In this document: piece after piece, positions 36,231 to 47,164 of the stretch
Position numbering within the stretch: position 1 is the stretch's first letter
How the letters are laid out: every line of letters begins with the position of its first letter
Origin: Apodemus sylvaticus
Taxonomy: Eukaryota > Chordata > Mammalia > Rodentia > Muridae
Length of the DNA: 64,000 nt
Assembly: GCF_947179515.1 (NCBI RefSeq)
Contig: NC_067480.1
Location: 11,792,201-11,856,200 of the forward strand
Direction: 5' to 3'
Notes under the pieces: model-generated
Told to the model about the DNA's origin: nothing
What the model saw: the letters and a program-made list of their open reading frames with translations, nothing else
Database searches by the model: none
Made by a program: the position numbers and the translations under genes

Positions 36231-36815
36231 ATCACAGTGAGCAGCGAGGAAGCTATATCAATAGCCTAGTAGGAACAAACCCAGGCTTATACCTGGGAGT
36301 TAACAGGGGATCCGAGTAGGAGCATCATAAGTGAGGGGTTGATATAGCTGTCACCTAGGAGGCTCTGCCAGGGCATGACAAATATGGAGGGGGACACTCT
36401 CAACCAAACATTGAGCTGAGCACAGGTTCCCCAATGAAGAAGCTAGAGAAAAGACCCAAAGAGCTGAAAGGGTTTGCAGTACCATAAGAAGAACAGTAAT
36501 ATGAACCACCCAGTACCCCAGAGCTCCCAGGGACTAAACCACCAAACAAAGAGTACACATGGAGGGACCCATGGCTCTAGCTGCATATGCAGCAGAGGAT
36601 GGCCTTGTTGGTCATCAAAGGGAGGAGAGGCCCTTCATCCTGGGAAGGCTAGATGCCCCAGTATAGGGGAATGGCAGGACAGAGATGGGGGAGTGTGTAG
36701 ATTGGTGAGCAGGGGAGGAGGGATGGGTTAGGGGATGTTGGGGGCAGGGGGATGAAACCAGGAAAAGTGACAATAGAAATGTAAATAAAGAATATATATA
36801 ATAAAAAATAAGTGC
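36231..36815 (+). mobile_element. L1 3'-UTR fragment
   Basis: Sense-strand L1 3' UTR: CTTATACCTGGGAGTTAACA, GAGCACAGGTTCCCCAATGA, GAGCTCCCAGGGACTAAACC, GCTGCATATGCAGCAGAGGA, ending GAAATGTAAATAAAGAATAT and an A-rich tail. It is a 5'-truncated copy without ORF2; an 85-codon open frame at 36474 is inside the 3' UTR and not a gene. Confidence 0.88.
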
Positions 36816-37447
36816 AGGGTTGAATTTTGGAGGAAACTATAGTAGAAGCTCTTCAGTGTGTATTGTAGTGATGAGCTGAGTGGCACTGAGAATGCGAGGA
36901 CTAATTATACTCCTCAGAAACAGTGAGTGCATATGAGTGGCACACATCCTGTTACATAGAACAGGCTGTTGCAATAAAAGTAGGCCAAACTTTCATTAGA
37001 TTATTTGATGTTTGCCAATCATGGTATATATCCTAGATAGATTAGAAGGGCCAGGTGTTCCATGCAAGGACACAGGACCTGTGTTCCATAAGTATCATGT
37101 TTTTATTCCCCTGATGTAGTTGAGACCTATCCCAACAACTTGAGATCAATCTATGAAATTTCCCAGATCCTCTCTTTTTTTTTTTAATTTCACCTAGACA
37201 TCACACATTTCTTCCTTCACATTCCCTTGGTAAAAATTAGTAAGTAAAACCATTTAATTTACAATTTAGATAAAAGATCTTATATGTAAATAGAAATATA
37301 AGAAGTAATATCTCCAGCTTTCAAAACCCCCCAAAATTGAAAACTATAAGGAAAAAATTATGTGTGCAGAATTCAGGAACCTTATATATAGGATTGCAAA
37401 ATTTATACAGTGCTGCTTCTACAGGAACGTAATCTATGATGGAAACA
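36816..37447. other. Unassigned intergenic DNA
   Basis: Nothing recognised apart from short T and A runs. Confidence 0.5.
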
Positions 37448-37458
37448 TCTGGTCTACC

Positions 37459-37531
37459 ATTTCTTATTAGATATTTTCTTTATTTGCATTTCAAATGCTA
37501 TTCCCTTTTCTGGTTTCCCCTCCGAAAACCG
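37459..37531 (-). mobile_element. 73-bp L1 3'-terminal insertion with target-site duplication
   Basis: Only the last part of an L1 3' UTR is present (TTTATTTGCATTTCAAATGC, then CCCTTTTCTGG and CCGAAAACC). TCTGGTCTACC occurs at 37448-37458 and again at 37532-37542, an 11-bp duplication that delimits the insertion. The copy is severely 5'-truncated. Confidence 0.9.
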
Positions 37532-37542
37532 TCTGGTCTACC

Positions 37543-38149
37543 TTACCATGACAGACATAGAAACAAGGACAGTCTTCTTCCCACCTGCAGAACCATCTAC
37601 AAAAACCAGTTAAGGAAGGCCTAGAAATCTCATTCATGTCAATAAGAAGGAAATAGTGACTTATATTATGATATATTTAATTAAAATGTTTCACAATTTC
37701 ACTTGTGAAATTTCAATGTTTAATTGTTTTTTCTTTCATTTTTTAAAGGTGTTTCCCTACTCAGACTTATGCTCTTATTTCTATTTTACCCTTTTCCTCT
37801 TTCCTGTTCCTACTTATTTACATTTGCTGATTTGTAATTGTTAACATTAAAAAATATTTAAATTATATTATCCAAATAGTAATCTAGGGCTACCATTTTG
37901 AAACCTCACTAAGGGTATAGATGCTTTTCACTGCATGTTAACATCATGCTTGTCAAATTATTATTTGATACCACTGCTTGCTTCCATACAGAAATAGAAA
38001 TGAGGATTATAATCCTAGACCAAAAAGAATAAATGCCGAAAAAAAACAACAATGACAAAAACAAACAAAATAAAACGAAAACCAAAACACCACAAAATGA
38101 AGAGTCTAATAAAGTAAAGCAAACTACAAAAAGAATGGGATATTTAAAA
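37543..38149. other. Unassigned DNA with an A-rich end
   Basis: No gene or repeat family seen. An A-rich, AAAAC-type tract fills about 38036-38099, just upstream of the long L1. Confidence 0.5.
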
Positions 38150-38160
38150 GTTAAAATAGC

Positions 38161-38740
38161 TGCTTCGGGATCTAGAACAGCTTGGGCTACAATACCACAT
38201 CTCCAGGCCCTGCAAGAGGCCAGAGGGGCACCCAGGAGGCCAGCTGGCAGGAGTCAGTGTGCTCTGGTGAGTCCAGCAGGCCCTGGGCAGGAGCCTTCAG
38301 GTGTCTGCTTTGGGATCTGAATAGCCTGGGCCACAGCACTCAGTCTCCAGGAAGTGCAAGAGGCCTGGTGTGCACCTGGAGGCAGACTGGGAGGACACAG
38401 CCAGCTTGCTCCAGTGGGTCGGCCCCACAGAGCTTAGGTTCCAGTCCTGAGGCCTCTGGCAGGAGCCTTCAGATCTCTGCTTCGGGATCCAGAACAGCTT
38501 GGGTTACAACACCACATCTCCAAGCCCAGCAGGAGGCCAGAGGGGCACCAGGGAGGCCTGCTGGGAGGAGTCAGTGTGTTTTGGTGTGTCCAGCAGGCCC
38601 TGGGTGGGAGCCTTCAAGTGTCTGCTTCCAGATCTGAACAGCCTAGGCCACAGAACCCTGTCTCCAGGCAGTGCAGGACATCAGATGTGCACCAGAGGCC
38701 AGCTGGGAAGAGGCAGCTTGCACTGGTGAGTCCAGCATTG
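38161..38740 (+). promoter_or_regulatory. L1 5' UTR: alternating A and B monomers
   Basis: Four units begin with TGCTT at 38161, 38306, 38478 and 38623. Units 1 and 3 are 145 bp (TGCTTCGGGATC, CAGCTTGGG, ACACCACATCTCC type). Units 2 and 4 resemble each other instead (ATCTGAA, AGCCTGGGCCACAG type); unit 2 is 172 bp and unit 4 breaks off near 38740 into the ORF1 leader. The array is thus two A-B dimers of 317 bp. It recalls the F-type monomers of mouse L1 and is the presumed promoter. Confidence 0.75.
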
Positions 38741-38773
38741 GCAACAAGACCAACTAACACCAGTGAGAACTAG

Positions 38774-39978
38774 ATGGCAAAAGGCAAACGCAGGAACGTC
38801 ACTAACAGAAATCAAGGCAATATGGCAACATCTGAACCCAATTCTCCTTTAACAGCATGTCCTGGATACCCCATCACACCAGAAAAACAAGATTTGGATT
38901 TAAAATCACTGGTCGTGATGCTGGTACAGGAACATATGAAGGACATACTTAAAGAAATCCAGGAGAATATGGATCAAAAGTTAGAAGCCCTTACAAGGGA
39001 ACCACAAAAATCATTGAAAGAAATTCAGGAGAATACAAAAGCCAATAAGGAAGAAATGCAAAAATCACTTAAAGAAATACAGGAGAACTTTGGTCAACAG
39101 GCTGAGGTCATGAAAGAGGAAACACAAAAATCTCTTAAAGAATTACAGGAAAGCACAAACAAGCAAGTGAAGGAGCTAAGCAAAACCATCCAGGATCTAA
39201 AATCAAAAGTAGAAACAACTAAGAAAACTCAAAGGGAGACAACTTTGGAGATAGAAAAACTTGGGAAAATATCAGGAGACATAGATGCAAATATCAACAA
39301 CAGAATACAAGAGATAGAAGAAAGAATCTCAGATGCTGAAGATACCATAGAAACCATGGACTCACAGTTAAAGAAAATGCAAAATGCAAAAAGCTTGTAA
39401 CCCAAAATATCTAGGAAATCCAGGACACAATGAGAAGACCAAACCTAAGGATTATAGGCATAGATGAGAGTGAAGATTTACAACTTAACGGGCCAGCAAA
39501 TATCTTCAATAAAATTATGGAAGAAAACTTCCCTAACCTAAAGAGAGAGATGCCCATGAATATACAAGAAGCCTACAGAACTCCAAACAGACTGGACCAG
39601 AACAGAAATACCTCCCGTCACATAATAATCAAAACCCCAAATGTACTAAACAAAGAAAGAATATTAAAGGCAGTAAGAGAAAAAGGCCAAGTAACATATA
39701 AAGGAAGACCTATCAGAATCACAGCAGACTTTTCACCTGAGACTATGAAAGCTAGAAGATCCTGGGCAGATCTCATACAGTCTCTAAGAGAACAAAAATG
39801 CCAGCCAAAACTACTATACCCAGCAAAACTCTCAATCACCATAGATGGAGAAACTAAGATATTCTATGACAAAACCAAGTTTACCCAATATCTATCCACA
39901 AACCTAGCCCTACAAAGGATAATAGGAGGAAAACATCAATACAAGGAGGGAAACTTCACCCTGGAAAAAGCAAGATAG
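38774..39978 (+). pseudogene. L1 ORF1 (RNA-binding protein), single frameshift
   Basis: The start is ATG 38774 (MAKGKRRNVTNRNQ). The frame is open for about 200 codons through the coiled coil, whose core repeats KSLKEIQEN-type blocks about every 17-22 residues. A 1-bp deletion near 39363 relative to copy 1 (CTCACAG versus CTCAACAG) shifts the frame and it stops at 39398-39400. The rest reads openly from 39430 in the next frame: RRM-like block (RRPNLRIIGID), C-terminal domain (KARRSWADLIQSL) and end at LEKAR, stop 39976-39978. Total length equals the family norm. Only one lesion separates it from an open frame, so it is the best preserved L1 gene here. Confidence 0.92.
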
Positions 39979-40037
39979 TAACCTCTCATCAAACCCAAAA
40001 GAAGTTAACCAATCAAATTTAAAAAATAACATCAAAA

Positions 40038-43000
40038 ATGACAGGAAGTAACAATCACTATTCCTTAATATCTCTTAATATCAATGGACTCAATGCCCCA
40101 ATAAAAAGACATAGACTAACTGACTGGATACATAAACAGGACCCTACATTTTGCTGCATACAGGAAACACACCTCAGGGTCAAAGACAAACACTACCTTA
40201 GAGTAAAAGGCTGGAAGACAATTTTACAAGCAAATGGTCTGAGGAAACAAGCTGGAGTAGCCATTTTAATATCAGATAAAATTAACTTTCAACCCAAAGT
40301 CATCAAAAGAGACTCTGAGGGGACACTTCTTGCTGGTCAAAGGAAAAATACAACAAGAAGAACTCTCAGTCCTGAACATCTATGCTCCAAATGCAAGGGC
40401 ACCCTCTTTCGTAAAAGAAACTTTATTAAAACTAAAAGCACACATTGCACCTAACACAATAATTGTAGGTGACTTCAACACTGCACTTTCCTCAATGGAC
40501 CGATCAGGAAAACAGAAACTAAACAGGGACACAATGAAACTAATTGAAGCTTTGGACCAATTAGATTTAACAGATATATATAGAACATTCTATCCTAAAG
40601 CAAAAGAATGTACCTTTTTCTCAGCACCTCATGGTACCTTCTCCAAAATCGACCATATAATTGGTCATAAGACAGACCTCAACAAATATAAGAAGATCGA
40701 ACTAATCTCATGCCTCCTATCAGATTACTATGGAGTAAAAGTGGTCTTCAATAGCAACAAAAACAACAGAAAACCCACATACATGTGGAAACTGAACAAT
40801 ATTCTACTCAATGATACCTTGGTCGAGGAAGAAATAAAGAAAGAAATTAAAGACTTTTTAGAACTTAATGAAAATGAAGTCACAACATACCCAAATCTAT
40901 GGGACACAATGAAAGCAGTGCTAAGAGGAAAACTCATAGCCCTGAGTGCCTCCAAAAAGAAAATGGAGAGAGCATACACTAACAGCTTAATGACACACCT
41001 GAAAGCCCTGGAACAAAAAGAAGCTATTTCACCCAGGAGGAGTAGAAGGCAAAAAATCATCAAACTCAGGGCCAAAATCAATCAAGTAGAAACAAAGAGA
41101 ACCGTACAAAGAATAAACAAAACCAGGAGCTGGTTCTTGAGAAAATCAACAAGATAGATAAACCCTTAGCCAGACTAACCAAAGGGCACAGAGACAGTAT
41201 ACAGATTAACAAAAGATCATCCACCATAATCAAGTAGGCTTCATCCCAGGGTTACAGGGATGGTTCAATATAAGGAAATCCATCAATGCTATCCACTACA
41301 TAAACTCAAAGACAAAAACCATATGATCATCTCATTAGATGCAGAAAAAGCATTTGACAAAATTCAGCATCCTTTCATGCTAAAAGTCTTGGAAAGAACA
41401 GGAATTCAAGGCCCATACCTAAACATAGTTAAAGCAATATACAGCAAACTATTAGACAACATCAAACTGAATGGAGAAAAACTTGAAGCAATCCCACTAA
41501 AATCAGGGACTAGACAAGGCTGTCCTCTCTCTCCATATCTTTTCAATATAGTACTTGAATTTCTAGCTAGAGCAATTAGACAACATAAGGAGGTAAAGGG
41601 GATACAAATTGGAAAGGAAGAAGTCAAATTATCACTATTTGCAGATGGCAGGATAGTCTACTTAAGTGACCCGAAAACCTCCACCAGAGAACTCCTACAG
41701 CTGATAAACAACTTCAGCAAAGTGGCTGGTTATAAAATCAACTCAAGCAAATCAGTTACCTTCCTATACTCAAAGGATAAGCAGGCTGAGAAAGAAGTTA
41801 GGGAAATGACACCCTTCACAATAGCCACAAACAATATAAAGTATCTTGGTGTGACTCTAACCAAACAAGTGAAAGATCTATAAGATAAGAACTTCAGGTC
41901 TCTGAAGAAGGAAATCGAAGAAGACCTCAGAAAGTGGAAAAATCTGCCATGCTCGTGATTTGGCAGGATTAATATAGTTAAAATGGCCTTCTTGACAAAA
42001 GCAATCTACAAATTCAACGCAATCTACATCAAAATCCCAAGTCAGTTCTTCACAGTTAGAAAAAGCAATTCTCAAATTCATCTGGAATAACAAAAATCCC
42101 AGGATAGCTAAAATTATTCTCAACAAGAAAAGAAAATTTGGGCAAATCATTATCCCTGACTTCAAGCAATACTACAGAGCAATAGTGTTAAAAACTGTAT
42201 GGTATCTGCACAGTGACAGACAAGTGGACCAATGGAATAGAATTGAAGATCCAGAAATGAATCCACACACCTATGGTCACTTGATCTTCGACAAAGGAGT
42301 CAAAAACATCCAGTGGAAAAAAGATAGCCTTTTCAACAAATGGTGCTAGTTCCATTGGAGGTCAGCACGCAGAAGAATGAGAATTGATCTATTCTTATCT
42401 CCATGTACTAAACTTCACTCCAAGTGGATCAAGGACCTCCAAGTAAAACCAGACACACTGAAACTAATAGAAAAGAAACTGGGGAAGACCCTTGCGGACA
42501 TGGGCACAGGGGAAAAGTTCCTAACAGAACACCAATAGCTTATGCTCTAAGATCAAGAATTGACAAATGGGACCTCATAAAATTACAAAGTTTCTGTAAG
42601 TCAAAGAACACTGTTAAAAGGACAAAATGGCAACCTTCAAATTGGGAAAGGATATTCACCAACCCTACATCTGATAGAGGGCTAATATCCAATATATACA
42701 AAGAACTCAAGAACTTAGACCCCAGGGAACCAAATAACCCTATTAAAAATGGGGTACAGATCTAAACATAGAACTTTCACCTGAAGAAATTTGTATGGCT
42801 GAGAGGAACCTTAAGAAGTGCTCAACATCATTAGTCATTAGGGAAATGCAAATCCAACAATCCTGAGATTTCACCTTACACCAGTCAGAATGGCTAAGGT
42901 CAAAAACTCAGGAGACAGCAGGTGTTGGCAAGGATGTGGAGAAAGAGGAACACTCCTCCACTGCTGGTGGGGATGTAAGATGGTACAACCACTTTGGAAG

Positions 43001-43360
43001 TCAGTCTGGCGTTTCCTCAGAAAACTGGACATGACACTTCTGGAGGACCCTGCTATACCTCTCCTGGGCATATACCCAAAGGATTCCCTAACATGCAATA
43101 AAGATACATAATCCATTACGTTCATAACAGCCTTATTTATAATAGCCAGAAGCTGGAAAGAACCCAGATGCCCCTCAAAGGAGGAATGGATACAGAAAAT
43201 GTGGTATATTTACACAGTGGAATACTATTCAGCAATTAGAAACAATGAATTCACAAAATTTTTAGGCAAATGGTTTGTTCTGGAAAATATCATCCTAAGT
43301 GAGGTAACCCAATCACAAAAGAATACACATGGAGTGCAATCTCTGATAAGTGGATATTAA
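40038..43360 (+). pseudogene. L1 ORF2 (endonuclease and reverse transcriptase), broken and deleted
   Basis: ORF2 starts at ATG 40038 (MTGSNNHYSLISLNINGL). The endonuclease has N14 and E43 (QETHL), a frameshift near 40320 (an extra G in the GAGGGG run), then GDFNT. The catalytic histidine of the S-D-H block is tyrosine (codon 40726-40728, SDYYG). A frameshift near 41137 precedes a 483-bp deletion at 41214/41215 that removes the RT N-terminal part. The RT palm from 41260 to 41883 is open but the F-A-D-D motif reads F-A-D-G (41638-41649). Further stops follow (41881 onward) to the native stop at 43358-43360. Both enzymatic centres are therefore altered; the protein would be dead even without the frameshifts. 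Confidence 0.92.
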
Positions 43361-43677
43361 TTTCCCCAGAAGCTCTGAATATCCTAGTGACAAATTTCAT
43401 CACAAATGACTCCCATGAAGAAGTATGGAGAGGGTCGTGATCCTGGAAAGGATTGATCTAGCATTGGAGGGGAATATAAGGACAGAGAAAAAGGAGGGAG
43501 GTGATTGGAGAATGGATGGAGAGAAGAAGGTTTATGGGACATATGGGGAGGGGGGATCTGGGAAAGGGGAAATCATTTGGAATGTAAATAAAGAGTATAG
43601 AAAATAAAAATATTAAAAAAATGTTAAAATAAAAACTACGAGAAACACCTATGCACCCGTGCTTCTTCTAGACATAT

Positions 43678-43904
43678 AAGGATAACAAAGAAACACATAC
43701 AATGTTGAAAACAAGCAACAGTTGCATGCCCAAAGCTCACAACTCTACAATATCTTGTATGAGATACCAAAATATTAGAAAGAAGATTTCTGATTCCTAC
43801 AATTTTAAATGCCATGTAGGCTGGCCTGACTTGTGTCATGTGTCATGGAGTTCATGATGGCCAATGCTCATGTAGTATTTAGAATATAGTTTCCATGTCA
43901 TATT
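43678..43904 (+). repeat. Arm 1 of a 227-bp near-identical inverted repeat
   Basis: Begins AAGGATAACAAAGAAACAC and ends TTTCCATGTCATATT. It is the reverse complement of 45297-45523 with only two mismatches (99.1%). It starts 55 bp after the tail of the long L1. No direct repeat flanks this arm, so it looks like the original locus. Confidence 0.95.
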
Positions 43905-45296
43905 CTGTAGTATTCTCTGAGTCTTGACTGGGTAATATAAATATCCTTTTAGCTGGTAACATTTATTTTAATATTAAAAATAACACCATTAAATTCCAGT
44001 TGCCTTTCCACCAAATATAAACAACACAAAAATCCTCCTCATTTTGCAGGATCACTGAAAAGCTTTCTCAAGTCAGTTCCATACCTACTACTCCCAGTCT
44101 GTTACTCCATGGCATATATCCCCAGAAGGTCAAAAGAGATTATGCAAATGTTTGAGTTGCCAGTCATTCTTCTTTCAGTTGCTTTTCTATTCATTTTCTA
44201 TGCAGTAATCTACTCATTTGTTCATCCTTTTTCTTCTATATGTCTATTTTTTTCATCAAACCAAAGGTACCTGCTACTCATTTACTTGGAATACTTCTAT
44301 TTGTATTGCATTGACAACAACAGTAAAAAGCCCAAGTGGTAACAGTCCTTAATTTTCATAATATAAATACCTCTCCTACAAGCAATTTTAAGCTATTAGT
44401 GACTTGGACAATCTGATCAAAAAGTTAGAACTTTTTGATCTAAAAAGTAAAAAATCCACTATCTACAAGCAATTGTGGAGCTTTAGAGAACTACTTCACC
44501 CCACAGCTGTCATAACTTAAACACTTATTACAAGGAGGATGAAGAAATGAATGAACGGCCATAATGGTAATTGTAGATGGTCTATAGGGACTAGATCTTC
44601 ACTATTTTGGCTGACTGCACTCATCTAAACTGAAAATGTAAAGGATGTGAAAGCTGCCATATGCCTCTTAGCTTTTGATTAAAATGTCTTTTCGTTTACA
44701 TGGAGAGATGGGCTGTGCAATGTGTGGCTGTCATCACCAGAGTAAATGGGTAGGAATGACCTGGGTCATGTTTGGCTTTCCACATTCTCATAGCTGTAAG
44801 AACTAATATAAGCTACATCTGCTCCCAGACAAATTCTCCTTTGCACAAAGCACATATCACCACACATACAGATGTGTTCTGAAGACTAAATATATAACTC
44901 TTTTGAACTAAGTAATGAATGTTTTAAAAACACAATATATATAATATTACATTATACTTTTTATATATTGTAATATGTAAATAAATATAAATATGACTAA
45001 TTATATAATATATAAATATATAAAAGTATAATATATTATATGTATATATAGTGTATAATATATGATAAAATATAATATAATAATGGACAATATATATTTG
45101 TATCTTTATCTTTTATGACAACTGGTGATTTCTTTAATTTTTATGTGTCTAGACACACCAACAAGAACTATATGTATTTTCTCATAACTTAATCTTATGC
45201 CTAGCTTCAGACATCTTATATCTATTTCTGTTTCACTCCTATTTTTTGTCCTTTTGTCTATGACATACCACAAGAGAAAGGAATTCACATGTTCAT
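43905..45296. other. Spacer between inverted-repeat arms, unassigned
   Basis: 1,392 bp with no recognised family or exon. A plus-strand open frame of 77 codons at 44109-44342 is rich in hydrophobic residues but has no start context or homology I can name. The right third is extremely AT-rich. Confidence 0.5.
44932..45100. repeat. AT-rich, partly palindromic low-complexity tract
   Basis: Almost pure A and T with many ATATAT and TATAATAT units that can self-pair. It lies about 200 bp before arm 2 of the inverted repeat. Confidence 0.85.
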
Positions 45297-45523
45297 AATA
45301 TGACATGGAAACTATATTCTAAATACTACATGAGCATTGGCCATCATGAACTCCGTGACACATGACACAAGTCAGGCCAGCCTACATGGCATTTAAAATT
45401 GTAGGAATCAGAAATCTTCTTTCTAATATTTTGGTATCTCATACAAGATATTGTAGAGTTGCGAGCTTTGGGCATGCAACTGTTGCTTGTTTTCAACATT
45501 GTATGTGTTTCTTTGTTATCCTT
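45297..45523 (-). repeat. Arm 2 of the 227-bp inverted repeat, flanked by GTTCATA
   Basis: Reverse complement of arm 1 with two substitutions. GTTCATA occurs at 45291-45297 and 45524-45530, exactly flanking the arm. This resembles a 7-bp target-site duplication around an inserted copy. There is no poly-A tail inside the flanks, unlike ordinary L1-mediated insertions. Confidence 0.93.
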
Positions 45524-45530
45524 GTTCATA

Positions 45531-46496
45531 AAAAATAAAAAATATTTAGTCTTGAAATAATTTTATAGTTCCCCCTCTCCAGGATAGAGATCTTATGTCT
45601 TCTAAGTAGCTTATAGTAAAATACAAATTATATCAGAAAATAATTGAAGAGTCTTTAGTATTTTTTTCAATGTTTCCTAAATGAAATTACTCTTCTGTCT
45701 TGGATTTTACCACAATAAACCCTGCATTGCTTTGCACATATACAGAAAATATTAATAAAATTGATAACTGGACAAATTACTTTGGGAAGAAATGGAGTCT
45801 GAATTCTAGTTATCTAACTCTAGAGATAATAAGAGATCCCTAGGACTCTATGGGGAAAGTAAAAAACCCAGTTATGCCCAAGCATACTTGGGTCTACTAA
45901 AGCACTAGGTCCAGACTGTGGCTTCTAGAACAGTCAGTTCCAAGACTGTGTGTGTTGGTATAAATAAAAGTGAAGGTCTCTAACACTTTGATAACTATAC
46001 AATGTTCATGACTATGCAATGAGTGAAAAGGTAATTAAATACAAATACACAATATGGATTCTGGGTTTTTCTGTACTACCTGCTCACACTGCCTCCTGTT
46101 CCACGTCGGCAGCAGCCTTGTATCTAAACAGATAACAGCTTGTACAGCACCATTTCTCAGCATATATTAAATGGGTTTATATCTGGGTTTTATTTTGTGA
46201 GAATATTTGATTTTAAAACTTACTACTTTAGTTGAAACTGAGTTTCATAAAAAAATTGTTTATTGAATTTTGGCTTGGGATATGGACAGAATTTCCAATA
46301 ATTTCTGAGATCACGTTAAGCATAATGCTGATGCTTTATATTACATGTTTAAATAAAGTTGTATTTTTCAGCCCCAGTTCTTAAACTGTTGATGATGCTC
46401 TATGTTGCAAATTAATTAGTTATGCTATTATGACAAGCATTCCGTCCCATTACCTCACAAGATTACTTCATTTTTGATGTATAATAAAAGCATATC
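45531..46496. other. Unassigned intergenic DNA
   Basis: No repeat family or gene recognised. Confidence 0.5.
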
Positions 46497-46905
46497 GTAC
46501 TGAGTGATTTTATGTGTCACACTGAGATATCATCAGAGAGGAAGGGCCTCAGTTGAAGAAATGCCCCCATGAGATTCAGCTGTAAGGCATTTTATCAAAT
46601 ATTGTTCAATCAGATGCAGCACATGGAGATGGTGCCATACCTGCTCTCTTGTTTCTGGGTTCTATAAGAAATCAAGCTAAACCAAACTGTGTGAAGCAAG
46701 CCAGTAAGCAGCACCTCTCCATGGTCTCTGCATCAGCTCCTGTCTACAGGTTTCTACACGTCTTGAGTTCCTTCCTTGATTTATTTTGGTTAATAAACAA
46801 CGGTGTGAAAGTGTAAGCCCTATAAACCCTCTCACCCTATCCTCCACAACTTTCTTTTTTGGGGGTGTGAGGTTTCATTGCAGGAATAAAAACCTGATAA
46901 GATTT
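46497..46905 (+). mobile_element. Solo LTR, MT-type, diverged
   Basis: It follows the same order as the LTRs at 20286 and 21856: a TGAGTGATTTTATGTGTCAC start, CCCATGAGATTCAGCTGTAA, TTCTATAAGAAATC (TATA region), CATGGTCTCTGCATCAGCTC, and a GCAGGAATAAAAACCTGATA end. Divergence is much greater than between the two LTRs of element A, and there is no internal region. Confidence 0.8.
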
Positions 46906-47164
46906 TTTAATTAAGATATATATGCATACTGATGAGTTGCTTTAAAACAGGTTTCTTTGTTGTTTATTGTCAGTAAATGTTTGATTTGCATACATAATTT
47001 ATATATTTATTTACCTAGAGTCATGTAAAAACTACATACCTGTGGGTAGAAAATATGTAAATCCTTTTCCACACTAGACCATCCATCAGATGAGTATTAT
47101 GATATGATTTTGGCAAACTCTACGTAGATATTATATAGAGAAAGAACCTAAGTTGAATATTTCC

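Larger units (their letters stand above)
38159..43622 (+). mobile_element. Near full-length L1, copy 2 (inactive, internally deleted)
   Basis: A 5.4-kb L1 with four 5' UTR monomers, ORF1 at 38774, ORF2 at 40038, a G-rich 3' UTR from 43361 and an A-rich tail. GTTAAAATA occurs at 38150-38158 and 43623-43631 and may be the target-site duplication, although it is short and AT-rich. Relative to copy 1 it lacks 483 bp of ORF2 (junction 41214/41215). Coding damage is lighter than in copy 1: one frameshift in ORF1 and several in ORF2. Together with intact monomer structure this suggests a younger insertion. Confidence 0.92.

Noticed and set aside
38033..38773. Several overlapping plus-strand open frames upstream of ORF1 (95, 151, 76 and 65 codons)
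   Set aside because: They lie in the G+C-rich L1 promoter monomers and repeat with the monomer period; they are not genes.
40728..41081. 117-codon minus-strand open frame
   Set aside because: Complement of L1 ORF2; the same shadow appears at 14017-14268 in copy 1.
44109..44342. 77-codon hydrophobic open frame in the inverted-repeat spacer as cargo of a mobile element
   Set aside because: The spacer has no element ends, only arm 2 has flanking repeats, and the frame has no recognised domain.
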